Below are positions 63,815 to 64,000 of a DNA stretch of 64,000 nucleotides, in pieces. Below the pieces are notes generated by a model that worked only from the letters and a program-made list of their open reading frames with translations, made no database searches and was not told the DNA's origin. Position 1 is the first letter of the stretch, and each line of letters opens with the position of its first letter. Made by a program: the position numbers and the translations under genes. This DNA is from Arsenophonus apicola (lineage in GTDB: Bacteria > Pseudomonadota > Gammaproteobacteria > Enterobacterales > Enterobacteriaceae). Location of the stretch: assembly GCF_020268605.1 (NCBI RefSeq), contig NZ_CP084222.1, forward strand, positions 3,100,001-3,164,000, in the 5' to 3' direction.

Positions 63815-64000
63815 TAATTTTTTAGTGAATATTTACTATTACGATGATAAAAAAATCAACAAGTTACTTTTTAATAAGTAAGTAAATAACTAAAGATTTA
63901 TTTTGACAACAATATAATTAACAATAATATAAGACAACCCTTGATTATAATTTATATCAATTAGTATTATTTAATCATATTAATAACACATTAAAGATAT
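63815..64000. other. AT-rich window end
   Basis: The last 186 bp show no tRNA, frame or hairpin that I can support. Confidence 0.4.

Noticed and set aside
63696..63881. Plus-strand frame starting MVGERGFEPP over the tRNA-Pro gene
   Set aside because: This is the antisense of a tRNA; the same spurious protein is annotated over many tRNA genes.
1..64000. CRISPR array or insertion sequence
   Set aside because: I saw no regularly spaced repeats, no cas genes, and no transposase frames or terminal inverted repeats.

Overview
The window is an AT-rich chromosomal segment of a gammaproteobacterium of the order Enterobacterales. Nearly every housekeeping gene matches an E. coli protein in length and motifs, and many stretches keep E. 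coli gene order. The low GC, long empty spacers, single-base frameshifts (yheV, murP), a decayed exoprotein gene and a TPS secretion system suggest a host-associated member, probably of the Morganellaceae (Arsenophonus/Proteus/Providencia-like). That placement is inference; no rRNA gene is present to confirm it.

Region 1 (1-11600, all minus strand) is transcription and translation machinery. The str operon (rpsL-rpsG-fusA-tuf) runs directly into secE-nusG-rplKA-rplJL-rpoB, with one tuf gene at the join; rpoB leaves the window at base 1. Good sigma-70 promoters lie ahead of rpsL, rplK and rplJ, a terminator follows tuf, and an attenuator-type hairpin follows rplL. Region 2 (11600-28120) follows the E. 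coli order tusBCD-yheO-fkpA-slyX-slyD-yheV-kefB-kefG-yheS-(yheT-yheU-prkB)-crp. A MurNAc-utilisation locus (murR, murQ, frameshifted murP) and a LysE-type exporter sit between yheS and yheT. A candidate CRP site is placed to activate murQ.

Region 3 (28120-31220) holds a YeaO-like gene, pabA, a HEIGH zinc-metallopeptidase of unknown role and ppiA; yhfK, argD and fic, usual here in E. coli, are missing. Region 4 (31490-44130) is engB, spf (Spot 42 RNA), polA, dsbA, srkA, yihD and then mobA-mobB. Between yihD and mobA lie cutA, a small ORF, a PAS-LuxR regulator, a CodB-type permease and a nitrilase-family amidase. Because crp is also present, the window carries both the cAMP receptor and the small RNA known to act with it in catabolite control.

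Region 5 (44640-63400) has an alpha/beta hydrolase, gor-rlmJ, a DUF1090 gene, yhjD, yhjJ and the dppABCDF dipeptide transporter. A two-partner secretion system flanks dpp: two tandem TpsA-type exoproteins on one side (one decayed, one apparently intact but short) and the TpsB transporter on the other. An isolated tRNA-Pro(UGG) gene with its own promoter and terminator closes the window. Compared with E. coli, the window joins blocks from about 90, 74-75, 87 and 79 min, so it has been extensively rearranged.
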